From contig JBAIZL010000024.1 in the NCBI GenBank assembly GCA_036971475.1, positions 321,001 to 385,000 of the forward strand: DNA of 64,000 nt. Reading direction: 5' to 3'. This DNA comes from Prosapia bicincta (taxonomy: Eukaryota; Arthropoda; Insecta; Hemiptera; Cercopidae). Position numbers and translations under genes: made by a program. Below are positions 45,901-59,345 of this stretch, one piece after another (the first letter of the stretch is position 1; every line of letters starts with the position of its first letter). The notes below the pieces were generated by a model. The model saw only the letters and a list, made by a program, of their open reading frames with translations. It was not told the origin of the DNA and did not search any database.

Positions 45901-48900
45901 ACTGTTGCTGCCGGTGATGTGCATCACGTATATGTCCCGGGACCATCTAAAGGCATCCGACACCATAATGTGGCTGGTGCAACCCTCCCGCAACATCCCA
46001 GCTGCTACCACTGTTGCTGCCGGTGATGTGCATCACGTATATGTCCCGGGACCATCTAAAGGCATCCGACACCATAATGTGGCTGGTGCAACCCTCCCGC
46101 AACATCCCAGCTGCTACCACTGTTGCTGCCGGTGATGTGCGTCACGTGTATGTCCCGGGACCATCTAAAGGCATCCGACACTATAATGTGGCTGGTGCAA
46201 CCCTCCCGCAACATCCCAGCTGCTACCACTGTTGCTGCCGGTGATGTGCATCACGTATATGTCCCGGGACCATCTAAAGGCATCCGACACCATAATGTGG
46301 CTGGTGCAACCCTCCCGCAACATCCCAGCTGCTACCACTGTTGCTGCCAGTGATCTGCGTCACGTGTATGTCCCGGGACCATCTAAAGGCATCCGACACC
46401 ATAATGTGGCTGGTGCAACCCTCCCGCAACATCCCAGCTGCTACCACTGTTGCTGCCGGTGATGTGCATCACGTATATGTCCCGGGACCATCTAAAGGCA
46501 TCCGACACCATAATGTGGCTGGTGCAACCCTCCCGCAACATCCCAGCTGCTACCACTGTTGCTGCCGGTGATGTGCATCACGTATATGTCCCGGGACCAT
46601 CTAAAGGCATCCGACACCATAATGTGGCTGGTGCAACCCTCCCGCAACATCCCAGCTGCTACCACTGTTGCTGCCGGTGATGTGCATCACGTATATGTCC
46701 CGGGACCATCTAAAGGCATCCGACACCATAATGTGGCTGGTGCAACCCTCCCGCAACATCCCAGCTGCTACCACTGTTGCTGCCGGTGTTGTGCATCACG
46801 TATATGTCCCGGGACCATCTAAAGACATCCGACACCATAATGTGGCTGGTGCAACCCTCCCGCAACATCCCAGCTGCTACCACTGTTGCTGCCGGTGATG
46901 TGCATCACGTATATGTCCCGGGACCATCTAAAGGCATCCGACACCATAATGTGGCTGGTGCAACCCTCCCGCAACATCCCAGCTGCTACCACTGTTGCTG
47001 CCGGTGATGTGCATCACGTATATGTCCCGGGACCATCTAAAGGCATCCGACACCATAATGTGGCTGGTGCAACCCTCCCGCAACATCCCAGCTGCTACCA
47101 CTGTTGCTGCCGGTGATGTGCATCACGTATATGTCCCGGGACCATCTAAAGGCATCCGACACCATAATGTGGCTGGTGCAACCCTCCCGCAACATCCCAG
47201 CTGCTACCACTGTTGCTGCCGGTGATGTGCGTCACGTGTATGTCCCGGGACCATCTAAAGGCATCCGACACTATAATGTGGCTGGTGCAACCCTCCCGCA
47301 ACATCCCAGCTGCTACCACTGTTGCTGCCGGTGATGTGCATCACGTATATGTCCCGGGACCATCTAAAGGCATCCGACACCATAATGTGGCTGGTGCAAC
47401 CCTCCCGCAACATCCCAGCTGCTACCACTGTTGCTGCCAGTGATCTGCGTCACGTGTATGTCCCGGGACCATCTAAAGGCATCCGACACCATAATGTGGC
47501 TGGTGCAACCCTCCCGCAACATCCCAGCTGCTACCACTGTTGCTGCCGGTGATGTGCATCACGTATATGTCCCGGGACCATCTAAAGGCATCCGACACCA
47601 TAATGTGGCTGGTGCAACCCTCCCGCAACATCCCAGCTGCTACCACTGTTGCTGCCGGTGATGTGCATCACGTATATGTCCCGGGACCATCTAAAGGCAT
47701 CCGACACCATAATGTGGCTGGTGCAACCCTCCCGCAACATCCCAGCTGCTACCACTGTTGCTGCCGGTGATGTGCATCACGTATATGTCCCGGGACCATC
47801 TAAAGGCATCCGACACCATAATGTGGCTGGTGCAACCCTCCCGCAACATCCCAGCTGCTACCACTGTTGCTGCCGGTGATGTGCGTCACGTGTATGTCCC
47901 GGGACCATCTAAAGGCATCCGACACCATAATGTGGCTGGTGCAACCCTCCCGCAACATCCCAGCTGCTACCACTGTTGCTGCCGGTGATGTGCGTCACGT
48001 ATATGTCCCGGGACCATCTAAAGGCATCCGACACCATAATGTGGCTGGTGCAACCCTCCCGCAACATCCCAGCTGCTACCACTGTTGCTGCCGGTGATGT
48101 GCGTCACGTGTATGTCCCGGGACCATCTAAAGGCATCCGACACCATAATGTGGCTGGTGCAACCCTCCCGCAACATCCCAGCTGCTACCACTGTTGCTGC
48201 CGGTGATGTGCATCACGTATATGTCCCGGGACCATCTAAAGGCATCCGACACCATAATGTGGCTGGTGCAACCCTCCCGCAACATCCCAGCTGCTACCAC
48301 TGTTGCTGCCGGTGATGTGCATCACGTATATGTCCCGGGACCATCTAAAGGCATCCGACACCATAATGTGGCTGGTGCAACCCTCCCGCAACATCCCAGC
48401 TGCTACCACTGTTGCTGCCGGTGATGTGCGTCACGTATATGTCCCGGGACCATCTAAAGGCATCCGACACCATAATGTGGCTGGTGCAACCCTCCCGCAA
48501 CATCCCAGCTGCTACCACTGTTGCTGCCGGTGATGTGCATCACGTATATGTCCCGGGACCATCTAAAGGCATCCGACACCATAATGTGGCTGGTGCAACC
48601 CTCCCGCAACATCCCAGCTGCTACCACTGTTGCTGCCGGTGATGTGCGTCACGTATATGTCCCGGGACCATCTAAAGACATCCGACACCATAATGTGGCT
48701 GGTGCAACCCTCCCGCAACATCTCAGCTGCTACCACTGTTGCTGCCGGTGATGTGCGTCACGTATATGTCCCGGGACCATCTAAAGACATCCGACACCAT
48801 AATGTGGCTGGTGCAACCCTCCCGCAACATCTCAGCTGCTACCACTGTTGCTGCCGGTGATGTGCATCACGTATATGTCCCGGGACCATCTAAAGGCATC

Positions 48901-51900
48901 CGACACCATAATGTGGCTGGTGCAACCCTCCCGCAACATCCCAGCTGCTACCACTGTTGCTGCCGGTGATGTGCATCACGTATATGTCCCGGGACCATCT
49001 AAAGGCATCCGACACCATAATGTGGCTGGTGCAACCCTCCCGCAACATCCCAGCTGCTACCACTGTTGCTGCCGGTGATGTGCATCACGTATATGTCCCG
49101 GGACCATCTAAAGGCATCCGACACCATAATGTGGCTGGTGCAACCCTCCCGCAACATCCCAGCTGCTACCACTGTTGCTGCCGGTGATGTGCATCACGTA
49201 TATGTCCCGGGACCATCTAAAGGCATCCGACACCATAATGTGGCTGGTGCAACCCTCCCGCAACATCCCAGCTGCTACCACTGTTGCTGCCGGTGTTGTG
49301 CATCACGTATATGTCCCGGGACCATCTAAAGACATCCGACACCAATAATGTGGCTGGTGCAACCCTCCCGCAACATCCCAGCTGCTACCACTGTTGCTGC
49401 CGGTGATGTGCATCACGTATATGTCCCGGGACCATCTAAAGGCATCCGACACCATAATGTGGCTGGTGCAACCCTCCCGCAACATCCCAGCTGCTACCAC
49501 TGTTGCTGCCGGTGATGTGCATCACGTATATGTCCCGGGACCATCTAAAGGCATCCGACACCATAATGTGGCTGGTGCAACCCTCCCGCAACATCCCAGC
49601 TGCTACCACTGTTGCTGCCGGTGATGTGCATCACGTATATGTCCCGGGACCATCTAAAGGCATCCGACACCATAATGTGGCTGGTGCAACCCTCCCGCAA
49701 CATCCCAGCTGCTACCACTGTTGCTGCCGGTGATGTGCATCACGTATATGTCCCGGGACCATCTAAAGGCATCCGACACCATAATGTGGCTGGTGCAACC
49801 CTCCCGCAACATCTCAGCTGCTACCACTGTTGCTGCCGGTGATGTGCATCACGTATTTGTCCCGGGACCATCTAAAGGCATCCGACACCATAATGTGGCT
49901 GGTGCAACCCTCCCGCAACATCCCAGCTGCTACCACTGTTGCTGCCGGTGATGTGCATCACGTATATGTCCCGGGACCATCTAAAGGCATCCGACACCAT
50001 AATGTGGCTGGTGCAACCCTCCCGCAACATCCCAGCTGCTACCACTGTTGCTGCCGGTGATGTGCGTCACGTATATGTCCCGGGACCATCTAAAGGCATC
50101 CGATACCATAATGTGGCTGGTGCAACCCTCCCGCAACATCCCAGCTGCTACCACTGTTGCTGCCGGTGATGTGCATCACGTATATGTCCCGGGACCATCT
50201 AAAGGCATCCGACACCATAATGTGGCTGGTGCAACCCTCCCGCAACATCCCAGCTGCTACCACTGTTGCTGCCGGTGATGTGCATCACGTATATGTCCCG
50301 GGACCATCTAAAGGCATCCGACACCATAATGTGGCTGGTGCAACCCTCCCGCAACATCTCAGCTGCTACCACTGTTGCTGCCGGTGATGTGCATCAAGTA
50401 TATGTCCCGGGACCATCTAAAGGCATCCGATACCATAATGTGGCTGGTGCAACCCTCCCGCAACATCCCAGCTGCTACCACTGTTGCTGCCGGTGATGTG
50501 CATCACGTATATGTCCCGGGACCATCTAAAGGCATCCGACACCATAATGTGGCTGGTGCAACCCTCCCGCAACATCCCAGCTGCCACCACTGTTGCTGCC
50601 GGTGATGTGCGTCACGTATATGTCCCGGGACCATCTAAAGGCATCCGACACCATAATGTGGCTGGTGCAACCCTCCCGCAACATCCCAGCTGCTACCACT
50701 GTTGCTGCCGGTGATGTGCATCACGTATATGTCCCGGGACCATCTAAAGGCATCCGACACCATAATGTGGCTGGTGCAACCCTCCCGCAACATCTCAGCT
50801 GCTACCACTGTTGCTGCCGGTGATGTGCATCACGTATATGTCCCGGGACCATCTAAAGACATCCGACACCATAATGTGGCTGGTGCAACCCTCCCGCAAC
50901 ATCCCAGCTGCTATCACTGTTGCTGCCGGTGATGTGCATCACGTATATGTCCCGGGACCATCTAAAGGCATCCGCCACCATAATGTGGCTGGTGCAACCC
51001 TCCCGCAACATCCCAGCTGCTACCACTGTTGCTGCCGGTGATGTGCATCACGTATATGTCCCGGGACCATCTAAAGACATCCGACACCATAATGTGGCTG
51101 GTGCAACCCTCCCGCAACATCCCAGCTGCTACCACTGTTGCTGCCGGTGATGTGCATCACGTATATGTCCCGGGACCATCTAAAGGCATCCGACACCATA
51201 ATGTGGCTGGTGCAACCCTCCCGCAACATCCCAGCTGCTACCACTGTTGCTGCCGGTGATGTGCGTCACGTGTATGTCCCGGGACCATCTAAAGGCATCC
51301 GACACTATAATGTGGCTGGTGCAACCCTCCCGCAACATCCCAGCTGCTACCACTGTTGCTGCCAGTGATGTGCGTCACGTGTATGTCCCGGGACCATCTA
51401 AAGGCATCCGACACCATAATGTGGCTGGTGCAACCCTCCCGCAACATCCCAGCTGCTACCACTGTTGCTGCCGGTGATGTGCGTCACGTATATGTCCCGG
51501 GACCATCTAAAGACATCCGACACCATAATGTGGCTGGTGCAACCCTCCCGCAACATCTCAGCTGCTACCACTGTTGCTGCCGGTGATGTGCGTCACGTAT
51601 ATGTCCCGGGACCATCTAAAGACATCCGACACCATAATGTGGCTGGTGCAACCCTCCCGCAACATCTCAGCTGCTACCACTGTTGCTGCCGGTGATGTGC
51701 ATCACGTATATGTCCCGGGACCATCTAAAGGCATCCGACACCATAATGTGGCTGGTGCAACCCTCCCGCAACATCCCAGCTGCTACCACTGTTGCTGCCG
51801 GTGATGTGCATCACGTATATGTCCCGGGACCATCTAAAGGCATCCGACACCATAATGTGGCTGGTGCAACCCTCCCGCAACATCCCAGCTGCTACCACTG

Positions 51901-54900
51901 TTGCTGCCGGTGATGTGCATCACGTATATGTCCCGGGACCATCTAAAGGCATCCGACACCATAATGTGGCTGGTGCAACCCTCCCGCAACATCCCAGCTG
52001 CTACCACTGTTGCTGCCGGTGATGTGCATCACGTATATGTCCCGGGACCATCTAAAGGCATCCGACACCATAATGTGGCTGGTGCAACCCTCCCGCAACA
52101 TCCCAGCTGCTACCACTGTTGCTGCCGGTGTTGTGCATCACGTATATGTCCCGGGACCATCTAAAGACATCCGACACCAATAATGTGGCTGGTGCAACCC
52201 TCCCGCAACATCCCAGCTGCTACCACTGTTGCTGCCGGTGATGTGCATCACGTATATGTCCCGGGACCATCTAAAGGCATCCGACACCATAATGTGGCTG
52301 GTGCAACCCTCCCGCAACATCCCAGCTGCTACCACTGTTGCTGCCGGTGATGTGCATCACGTATATGTCCCGGGACCATCTAAAGGCATCCGACACCATA
52401 ATGTGGCTGGTGCAACCCTCCCGCAACATCCCAGCTGCTACCACTGTTGCTGCCGGTGATGTGCATCACGTATATGTCCCGGGACCATCTAAAGGCATCC
52501 GACACCATAATGTGGCTGGTGCAACCCTCCCGCAACATCCCAGCTGCTACCACTGTTGCTGCCGGTGATGTGCATCACGTATATGTCCCGGGACCATCTA
52601 AAGGCATCCGACACCATAATGTGGCTGGTGCAACCCTCCCGCAACATCTCAGCTGCTACCACTGTTGCTGCCGGTGATGTGCATCACGTATTTGTCCCGG
52701 GACCATCTAAAGGCATCCGACACCATAATGTGGCTGGTGCAACCCTCCCGCAACATCCCAGCTGCTACCACTGTTGCTGCCGGTGATGTGCATCACGTAT
52801 ATGTCCCGGGACCATCTAAAGGCATCCGACACCATAATGTGGCTGGTGCAACCCTCCCGCAACATCCCAGCTGCTACCACTGTTGCTGCCGGTGATGTGC
52901 GTCACGTATATGTCCCGGGACCATCTAAAGGCATCCGATACCATAATGTGGCTGGTGCAACCCTCCCGCAACATCCCAGCTGCTACCACTGTTGCTGCCG
53001 GTGATGTGCATCACGTATATGTCCCGGGACCATCTAAAGGCATCCGACACCATAATGTGGCTGGTGCAACCCTCCCGCAACATCCCAGCTGCTACCACTG
53101 TTGCTGCCGGTGATGTGCATCACGTATATGTCCCGGGACCATCTAAAGGCATCCGACACCATAATGTGGCTGGTGCAACCCTCCCGCAACATCTCAGCTG
53201 CTACCACTGTTGCTGCCGGTGATGTGCATCAAGTATATGTCCCGGGACCATCTAAAGGCATCCGATACCATAATGTGGCTGGTGCAACCCTCCCGCAACA
53301 TCCCAGCTGCTACCACTGTTGCTGCCGGTGATGTGCATCACGTATATGTCCCGGGACCATCTAAAGGCATCCGACACCATAATGTGGCTGGTGCAACCCT
53401 CCCGCAACATCCCAGCTGCCACCACTGTTGCTGCCGGTGATGTGCGTCACGTATATGTCCCGGGACCATCTAAAGGCATCCGACACCATAATGTGGCTGG
53501 TGCAACCCTCCCGCAACATCCCAGCTGCTACCACTGTTGCTGCCGGTGATGTGCATCACGTATATGTCCCGGGACCATCTAAAGGCATCCGACACCATAA
53601 TGTGGCTGGTGCAACCCTCCCGCAACATCTCAGCTGCTACCACTGTTGCTGCCGGTGATGTGCATCACGTATATGTCCCGGGACCATCTAAAGACATCCG
53701 ACACCATAATGTGGCTGGTGCAACCCTCCCGCAACATCCCAGCTGCTATCACTGTTGCTGCCGGTGATGTGCATCACGTATATGTCCCGGGACCATCTAA
53801 AGGCATCCGCCACCATAATGTGGCTGGTGCAACCCTCCCGCAACATCCCAGCTGCTACCACTGTTGCTGCCGGTGATGTGCATCACGTATATGTCCCGGG
53901 ACCATCTAAAGACATCCGACACCATAATGTGGCTGGTGCAACCCTCCCGCAACATCCCAGCTGCTACCACTGTTGCTGCCGGTGATGTGCATCACGTATA
54001 TGTCCCGGGACCATCTAAAGGCATCCGACACCATAATGTGGCTGGTGCAACCCTCCCGCAACATCCCAGCTGCTACCACTGTTGCTGCCGGTGATGTGCG
54101 TCACGTGTATGTCCCGGGACCATCTAAAGGCATCCGACACTATAATGTGGCTGGTGCAACCCTCCCGCAACATCCCAGCTGCTACCACTGTTGCTGCCAG
54201 TGATGTGCGTCACGTGTATGTCCCGGGACCATCTAAAGGCATCCGACACCATAATGTGGCTGGTGCAACCCTCCCGCAACATCACAGCTGCTACCACTGT
54301 TGCTGCCGGTGATGTGCATCACGTGTATGTCCCGGGACCATCTAAAGGCATCCGACACCATAATGTGGCTGGTGCAACCCTCCCGCAACATCTCAGCTGC
54401 TACCACTGTTGCTGCCGGTGATGTGCATCACGTATATGTCCCGGGACCATCTAAAGACATCCGACACCATAATGTGGCTGGTGCAACCCTCCCGCAACAT
54501 CCCAGCTGCTACCACTGTTGCTGCCAGTGATGTGCATCACGTATATGTCCCGGGACCATCTAAAGGCATCCGACACCATAATGTGGCTGGTGCAACCCTC
54601 CCGCAACATCCCAGCTGCTACCACTGTTGCTGCCAGTGATGTGCGTCACGTGTATGTCCCGGGACCATCTAAAGGCATCCGACACCATAATGTGGCTGGT
54701 GCAACCCTCCCGCAACATCTCAGCTGCTACCACTGTTGCTGCCGGTGATGTGCATCACGTATATGTCCCGGGACCATCTAAAGGCATCCGACACCATAAT
54801 GTGGCTGGTGCAACCCTCCCGCAACATCCCAGCTGCTACCACTGTTGCTGCCGGTGATGTGCATCACGTATATGTCCCGGGACCATCTAAAGGCATCCGA

Positions 54901-57900
54901 CACCATAATGTGGCTGGTGCAACCCTCCCGCAACATCCCAGCTGCTACCACTGTTGCTGCCGGTGATGTGCATCACGTATATGTCCCGGGACCATCTAAA
55001 GGCATCCGACACCATAATGTGGCTGGTGCAACCCTCCCGCAACATCCCAGCTGCTACCACTGTTGCTGCCGGTGATGTGCGTCACGTATATGTCCCGGGA
55101 CCATCTAAAGGCATCCGACACCATAATGTGGCTGGTGCAACCCTCCCGCAACATCCCAGCTGCTACCACTGTTGCTGCCGGTGATGTGCATCACGTATAT
55201 GTCCCGGGACCATCTAAAGGCATCCGACACCATAATGTGGCTGGTGCAACCCTCCCGCAACATCCCAGCTGCTACCACTGTTGCTGCCGGTGATGTGCAT
55301 CACGTATATGTCCCGGGACCATCTAAAGGCATCCGACACCATAATGTGGCTGGTGCAACCCTCCCGCAACATCCCAGCTGCTACCACTGTTGCTGCCGGT
55401 GATGTGCGTCACGTATATGTCCCGGGACCATCTAAAGGCATCCGACACCATAATGTGGCTGGTGCAACCCTCCCGCAACATCCCAGCTGCTACCACTGTT
55501 GCTGCCGGTGATGTGCGTCACGTATATGTCCCGGGACCATCTAAAGGCATCCGACACCATAATGTGGCTGGTGCAACCCTCCCGCAACATCCCAGCTGCT
55601 ACCACTGTTGCTGCCGGTGATGTGCGTCACGTATATGTCCCGGGACCATCTAAAGGCATCCGACACCATAATGTGGCTGGTGCAACCCTCCCGCAACATC
55701 CCAGCTGCTACCACTGTTGCTGCCGGTGATGTGCGTCACGTATATGTCCCGGGACCATCTAAAGGCATCCGACACCATAATGTGGCTGGTGCAACCCTCC
55801 CGCAACATCCCAGCTGCTACCACTGTTGCTGCCGGTGATGTGCATCACGTATATGTCCCGGGACCATCTAAAGGCATCCGACACCATAATGTGGCTGGTG
55901 CAACCCTCCCGCAACATCTCAGCTGCTACCACTGTTGCTGCCGGTGATGTGCATCACGTATATGTCCCGGGACCATCTAAAGGCATCCGACACCATAATG
56001 TGGCTGGTGCAACCCTCCCGCAACATCCCAGCTGCTACCACTGTTGCTGCCGGTGATGTGCGTCACGTATATGTCCCGGGACCATCTAAAGGCATCCGAC
56101 ACCATAATGTGGCTGGTGCAACCCTCCCGCAACATCCCAGCTGCTACCACTGTTGCTGCCGGTGATGTGCATCACGTATATGTCCCGGGACCATCTAAAG
56201 GCATCCGACACCATAATGTGGCTGGTGCAACCCTCCCGCAACATCCCAGCTGCTACCACTGTTGCTGCCGGTGATGTGCGTCACGTATATGTCCCGGGAC
56301 CATCTAAAGGCATCCGACACCATAATGTGGCTGGTGCAACCCTCCCGCAACATCCCAGCTGCTACCACTGTTGCTGCCGGTGATGTGCATCACGTATATG
56401 TCCCGGGACCATCTAAAGGCATCCGACACCATAATGTGGCTGGTGCAACCCTCCCGCAACATCCCAGCTGCTACCACTGTTGCTGCCGGTGATGTGCATC
56501 ACGTATATGTCCCGGGACCATCTAAAGGCATCCGACACCATAATGTGGCTGGTGCAACCCTCCCGCAACATCACAGCTGCTACCACTGTTGCTGCCGGTG
56601 ATGTGCATCACGTGTATGTCCCGGGACCATCTAAAGGCATCCGACACCATAATGTGGCTGGTGCAACCCTCCCGCAACATCTCAGCTGCTACCACTGTTG
56701 CTGCCGGTGATGTGCATCACGTATATGTCCCGGGACCATCTAAAGACATCCGACACCATAATGTGGCTGGTGCAACCCTCCCGCAACATCCCAGCTGCTA
56801 CCACTGTTGCTGCCAGTGATGTGCATCACGTATATGTCCCGGGACCATCTAAAGGCATCCGACACCATAATGTGGCTGGTGCAACCCTCCCGCAACATCC
56901 CAGCTGCTACCACTGTTGCTGCCAGTGATGTGCGTCACGTGTATGTCCCGGGACCATCTAAAGGCATCCGACACCATAATGTGGCTGGTGCAACCCTCCC
57001 GCAACATCTCAGCTGCTACCACTGTTGCTGCCGGTGATGTGCATCACGTATATGTCCCGGGACCATCTAAAGGCATCCGACACCATAATGTGGCTGGTGC
57101 AACCCTCCCGCAACATCCCAGCTGCTACCACTGTTGCTGCCGGTGATGTGCATCACGTATATGTCCCGGGACCATCTAAAGGCATCCGACACCATAATGT
57201 GGCTGGTGCAACCCTCCCGCAACATCCCAGCTGCTACCACTGTTGCTGCCGGTGATGTGCATCACGTATATGTCCCGGGACCATCTAAAGGCATCCGACA
57301 CCATAATGTGGCTGGTGCAACCCTCCCGCAACATCCCAGCTGCTACCACTGTTGCTGCCGGTGATGTGCATCACGTATATGTCCCGGGACCATCTAAAGG
57401 CATCCGACACCATAATGTGGCTGGTGCAACCCTCCCGCAACATCCCAGCTGCTACCACTGTTGCTGCCGGTGATGTGCATCACGTATATGTCCCGGGACC
57501 ATCTAAAGGCATCCGACACCATAATGTGGCTGGTGCAACCCTCCCGCAACATCCCAGCTGCTACCACTGTTGCTGCCGGTGATGTGCATCACGTATATGT
57601 CCCGGGACCATCTAAAGGCATCCGACACCATAATGTGGCTGGTGCAACCCTCCCGCAACATCCCAGCTGCTACCACTGTTGCTGCCGGTGATGTGCGTCA
57701 CGTATATGTCCCGGGACCATCTAAAGGCATCCGACACCATAATGTGGCTGGTGCAACCCTCCCGCAACATCCCAGCTGCTACCACTGTTGCTGCCGGTGT
57801 TGTGCATCACGTATATGTCCCGGGACCATCTAAAGGCATCCGACACCATAATGTGGCTGGTGCAACCCTCCCGCAACATCCCAGCTGCTACCACTGTTGC

Positions 57901-58939
57901 TGCCGGTGATGTGCATCACGTATATGTCCCGGGACCATCTAAAGGCATCCGACACCATAATGTGGCTGGTACAACCCTCCCGCAACATCCCAGCTGCTAC
58001 CACTGTTGCTGCCGGTGATGTGCATCACGTATATGTCCCGGGACCATCTAAAGGCATCCGACACCACAATGTGGCTGGTGCAACCCTCCCGCAACATCCC
58101 AGCTGCTACCACTGTTGCTGCCGGTGATGTGCATCACGTATATGTCCCGGGACCATCTAAAGGCATCCGACACCATAATGTGGCTGGTGCAACCCTCCCG
58201 CAACATCCCAGCTGCTACCACTGTTGCTGCCGGTGATGTGCATCACGTATATGTCCCGGGACCATCTAAAGGCATCCGACACCATAATGTGGCTGGTGCA
58301 ACCCTCCCGCAACATCCCAGCTGCTACCACTGTTGCTGCCGGTGTTGTGCATCACGTATATGTCCCGGGACCATATAAAGGCATCCGACACCATAATGTG
58401 GCTGGTGCAACCCTCCCGCAACATCCCAGCTGCTACCACTGTTGCTGCCGGTGATGTGCATCACGTATATGTCCCGGGACCATCTAAAGGCATCCGACAC
58501 CATAATGTGGCTGGTGCAACCCTCCCGCAACATCTCAGCTGCTACCACTGTTGCTGCCGGTGATGTGCATCACGTATATGTCCCGGGACCATCTAAAGGC
58601 ATCCGACACCATAATGTGGCTGGTGCAACCCTCCCGCAACATCCCAGCTGCTACCACTGTTGCTGCCGGTGATGTGCATCACGTATATGTCCCGGGACCA
58701 TCTAAAGGCATCCGACACCATAATGTGGCTGGTGCAACCCTCCCGCAACATCCCAGCTGCTACCACTGTTGCTGCCGGTGATGTGCATCACGTATATGTC
58801 CCGGGACCATCTAAAGGCATCCGACACCATAATGTGGCTGGTGCAACCCTCCCGCAACATCCCAGCTGCTACCACTGTTGCTGCCGGTGATGTGCATCAC
58901 GTATATGTCCCGGGACCATCTAAAGGCATCCGACACCAT
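39972..58939. repeat. 109-bp satellite array, 174 copies, derived from a LINE 3' end
   Basis: The length of 18,968 bp equals 174 units: 172 of 109 bp and two of 110 bp (an extra A at about 49344 and 52179). It is GC-richer than the flanks. Read on the minus strand, a unit encodes SDAFRWSRDIYVMHITG, and the rightmost unit continues in frame from the LINE fragment at 58836-59172. Since 109 is not a multiple of three, the frame shifts by one each unit, so the many overlapping 76-codon plus frames are not genes. Higher-order blocks are visible: 2,835 bp (26 units, about 48.6-51.4 and 51.4-54.3 kb), 1,090 bp (10 units, about 45.6-46.7 and 46.7-47.8 kb), and a 2,289-bp offset (21 units, about 54.2-55.0 and 56.5-57.3 kb). 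Recurrent variants include GTGTTGTGC/GTGATGTGC, GCATCACG/GCGTCACG, AAAGACATC/AAAGGCATC and CATCTCAGC. Confidence 0.97.
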
Positions 58940-59172
58940 TAGTCTTTTCATCGTCTTTCCGTATCGAGGAGATATCTTTAGCAACCGGATGACCCCTCGT
59001 TACGTTGGTCCCACGAACCGAGGGCTCCTACCACTAGGGCATTGAGGGTCACTTCATAACCCTGTAAGCGGAGCTCCTCTGCCAGGTGTGAATATTTTTG
59101 AATTTTCGCACTACGTGCTTCTGCCAGACTCTGGTAGCGATTTCAAAGGGGACCGCTATATCTATAATTGGA
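58836..59172 (-). pseudogene. Non-LTR retrotransposon ORF, C-terminal fragment
   Basis: On the minus strand, DIAVPFE, then after one frameshift YQSLAEARSAKIQKY, LAEELRLQGYEV and LVVGALGSWDQRNE, then after a second shift VIRLLKISPRYGKTM, KRLMVSDAFRWSRDIYV and MHITG. This order (AVPFE, ARxxKxxKY, GYEV, GxLGxWDxxNE, LxxLMVSDxIRWSRDIY) is the C-terminal region after the reverse transcriptase in a widespread class of metazoan LINE ORFs, often annotated as R2-type. The last part is inside the first 109-bp unit, so the fragment and satellite are continuous. The upstream end meets the SINE at about 59175. The RT itself is missing. Confidence 0.8.
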
Positions 59173-59179
59173 AATAAAT

Positions 59180-59345
59180 TTCCTGTAACCTATAGTGGAT
59201 GTCAATTGATGTTAATTCAGTTTTTCTTCAAATATTTATGCATTAATTAAATTTTAAGAATTTGGGGAGGGTGGTCTAAATAGGATTCGAACTGAGTATC
59301 TTCATGTTCGAAGTCTAGCACTTTGCCACTGAGATAACTTTCCCA
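59180..59345 (-). mobile_element. tRNA-derived SINE, copy 2 (best head)
   Basis: On the minus strand box A TATCTCAGTGGC (59325-59336) and box B GTTCGAATCC (59283-59292) have tRNA-like spacing, as for an RNA polymerase III promoter. The 3' body includes TTAACATCAATTGAC and ATCCACTATAGGTTAC, shared with copies 1 and 3. The 3' end abuts the LINE fragment in the same orientation. Confidence 0.75.

Noticed and set aside
39973..58890. Roughly 170 overlapping 76-87 codon plus-strand frames
   Set aside because: All are the same 109-bp repeat read through shifting frames; 109 is not a multiple of three, so no continuous protein results.
59283..59336. A tRNA gene
   Set aside because: Boxes A and B are present, but the acceptor and anticodon stems do not pair and the sequence continues into a SINE body.
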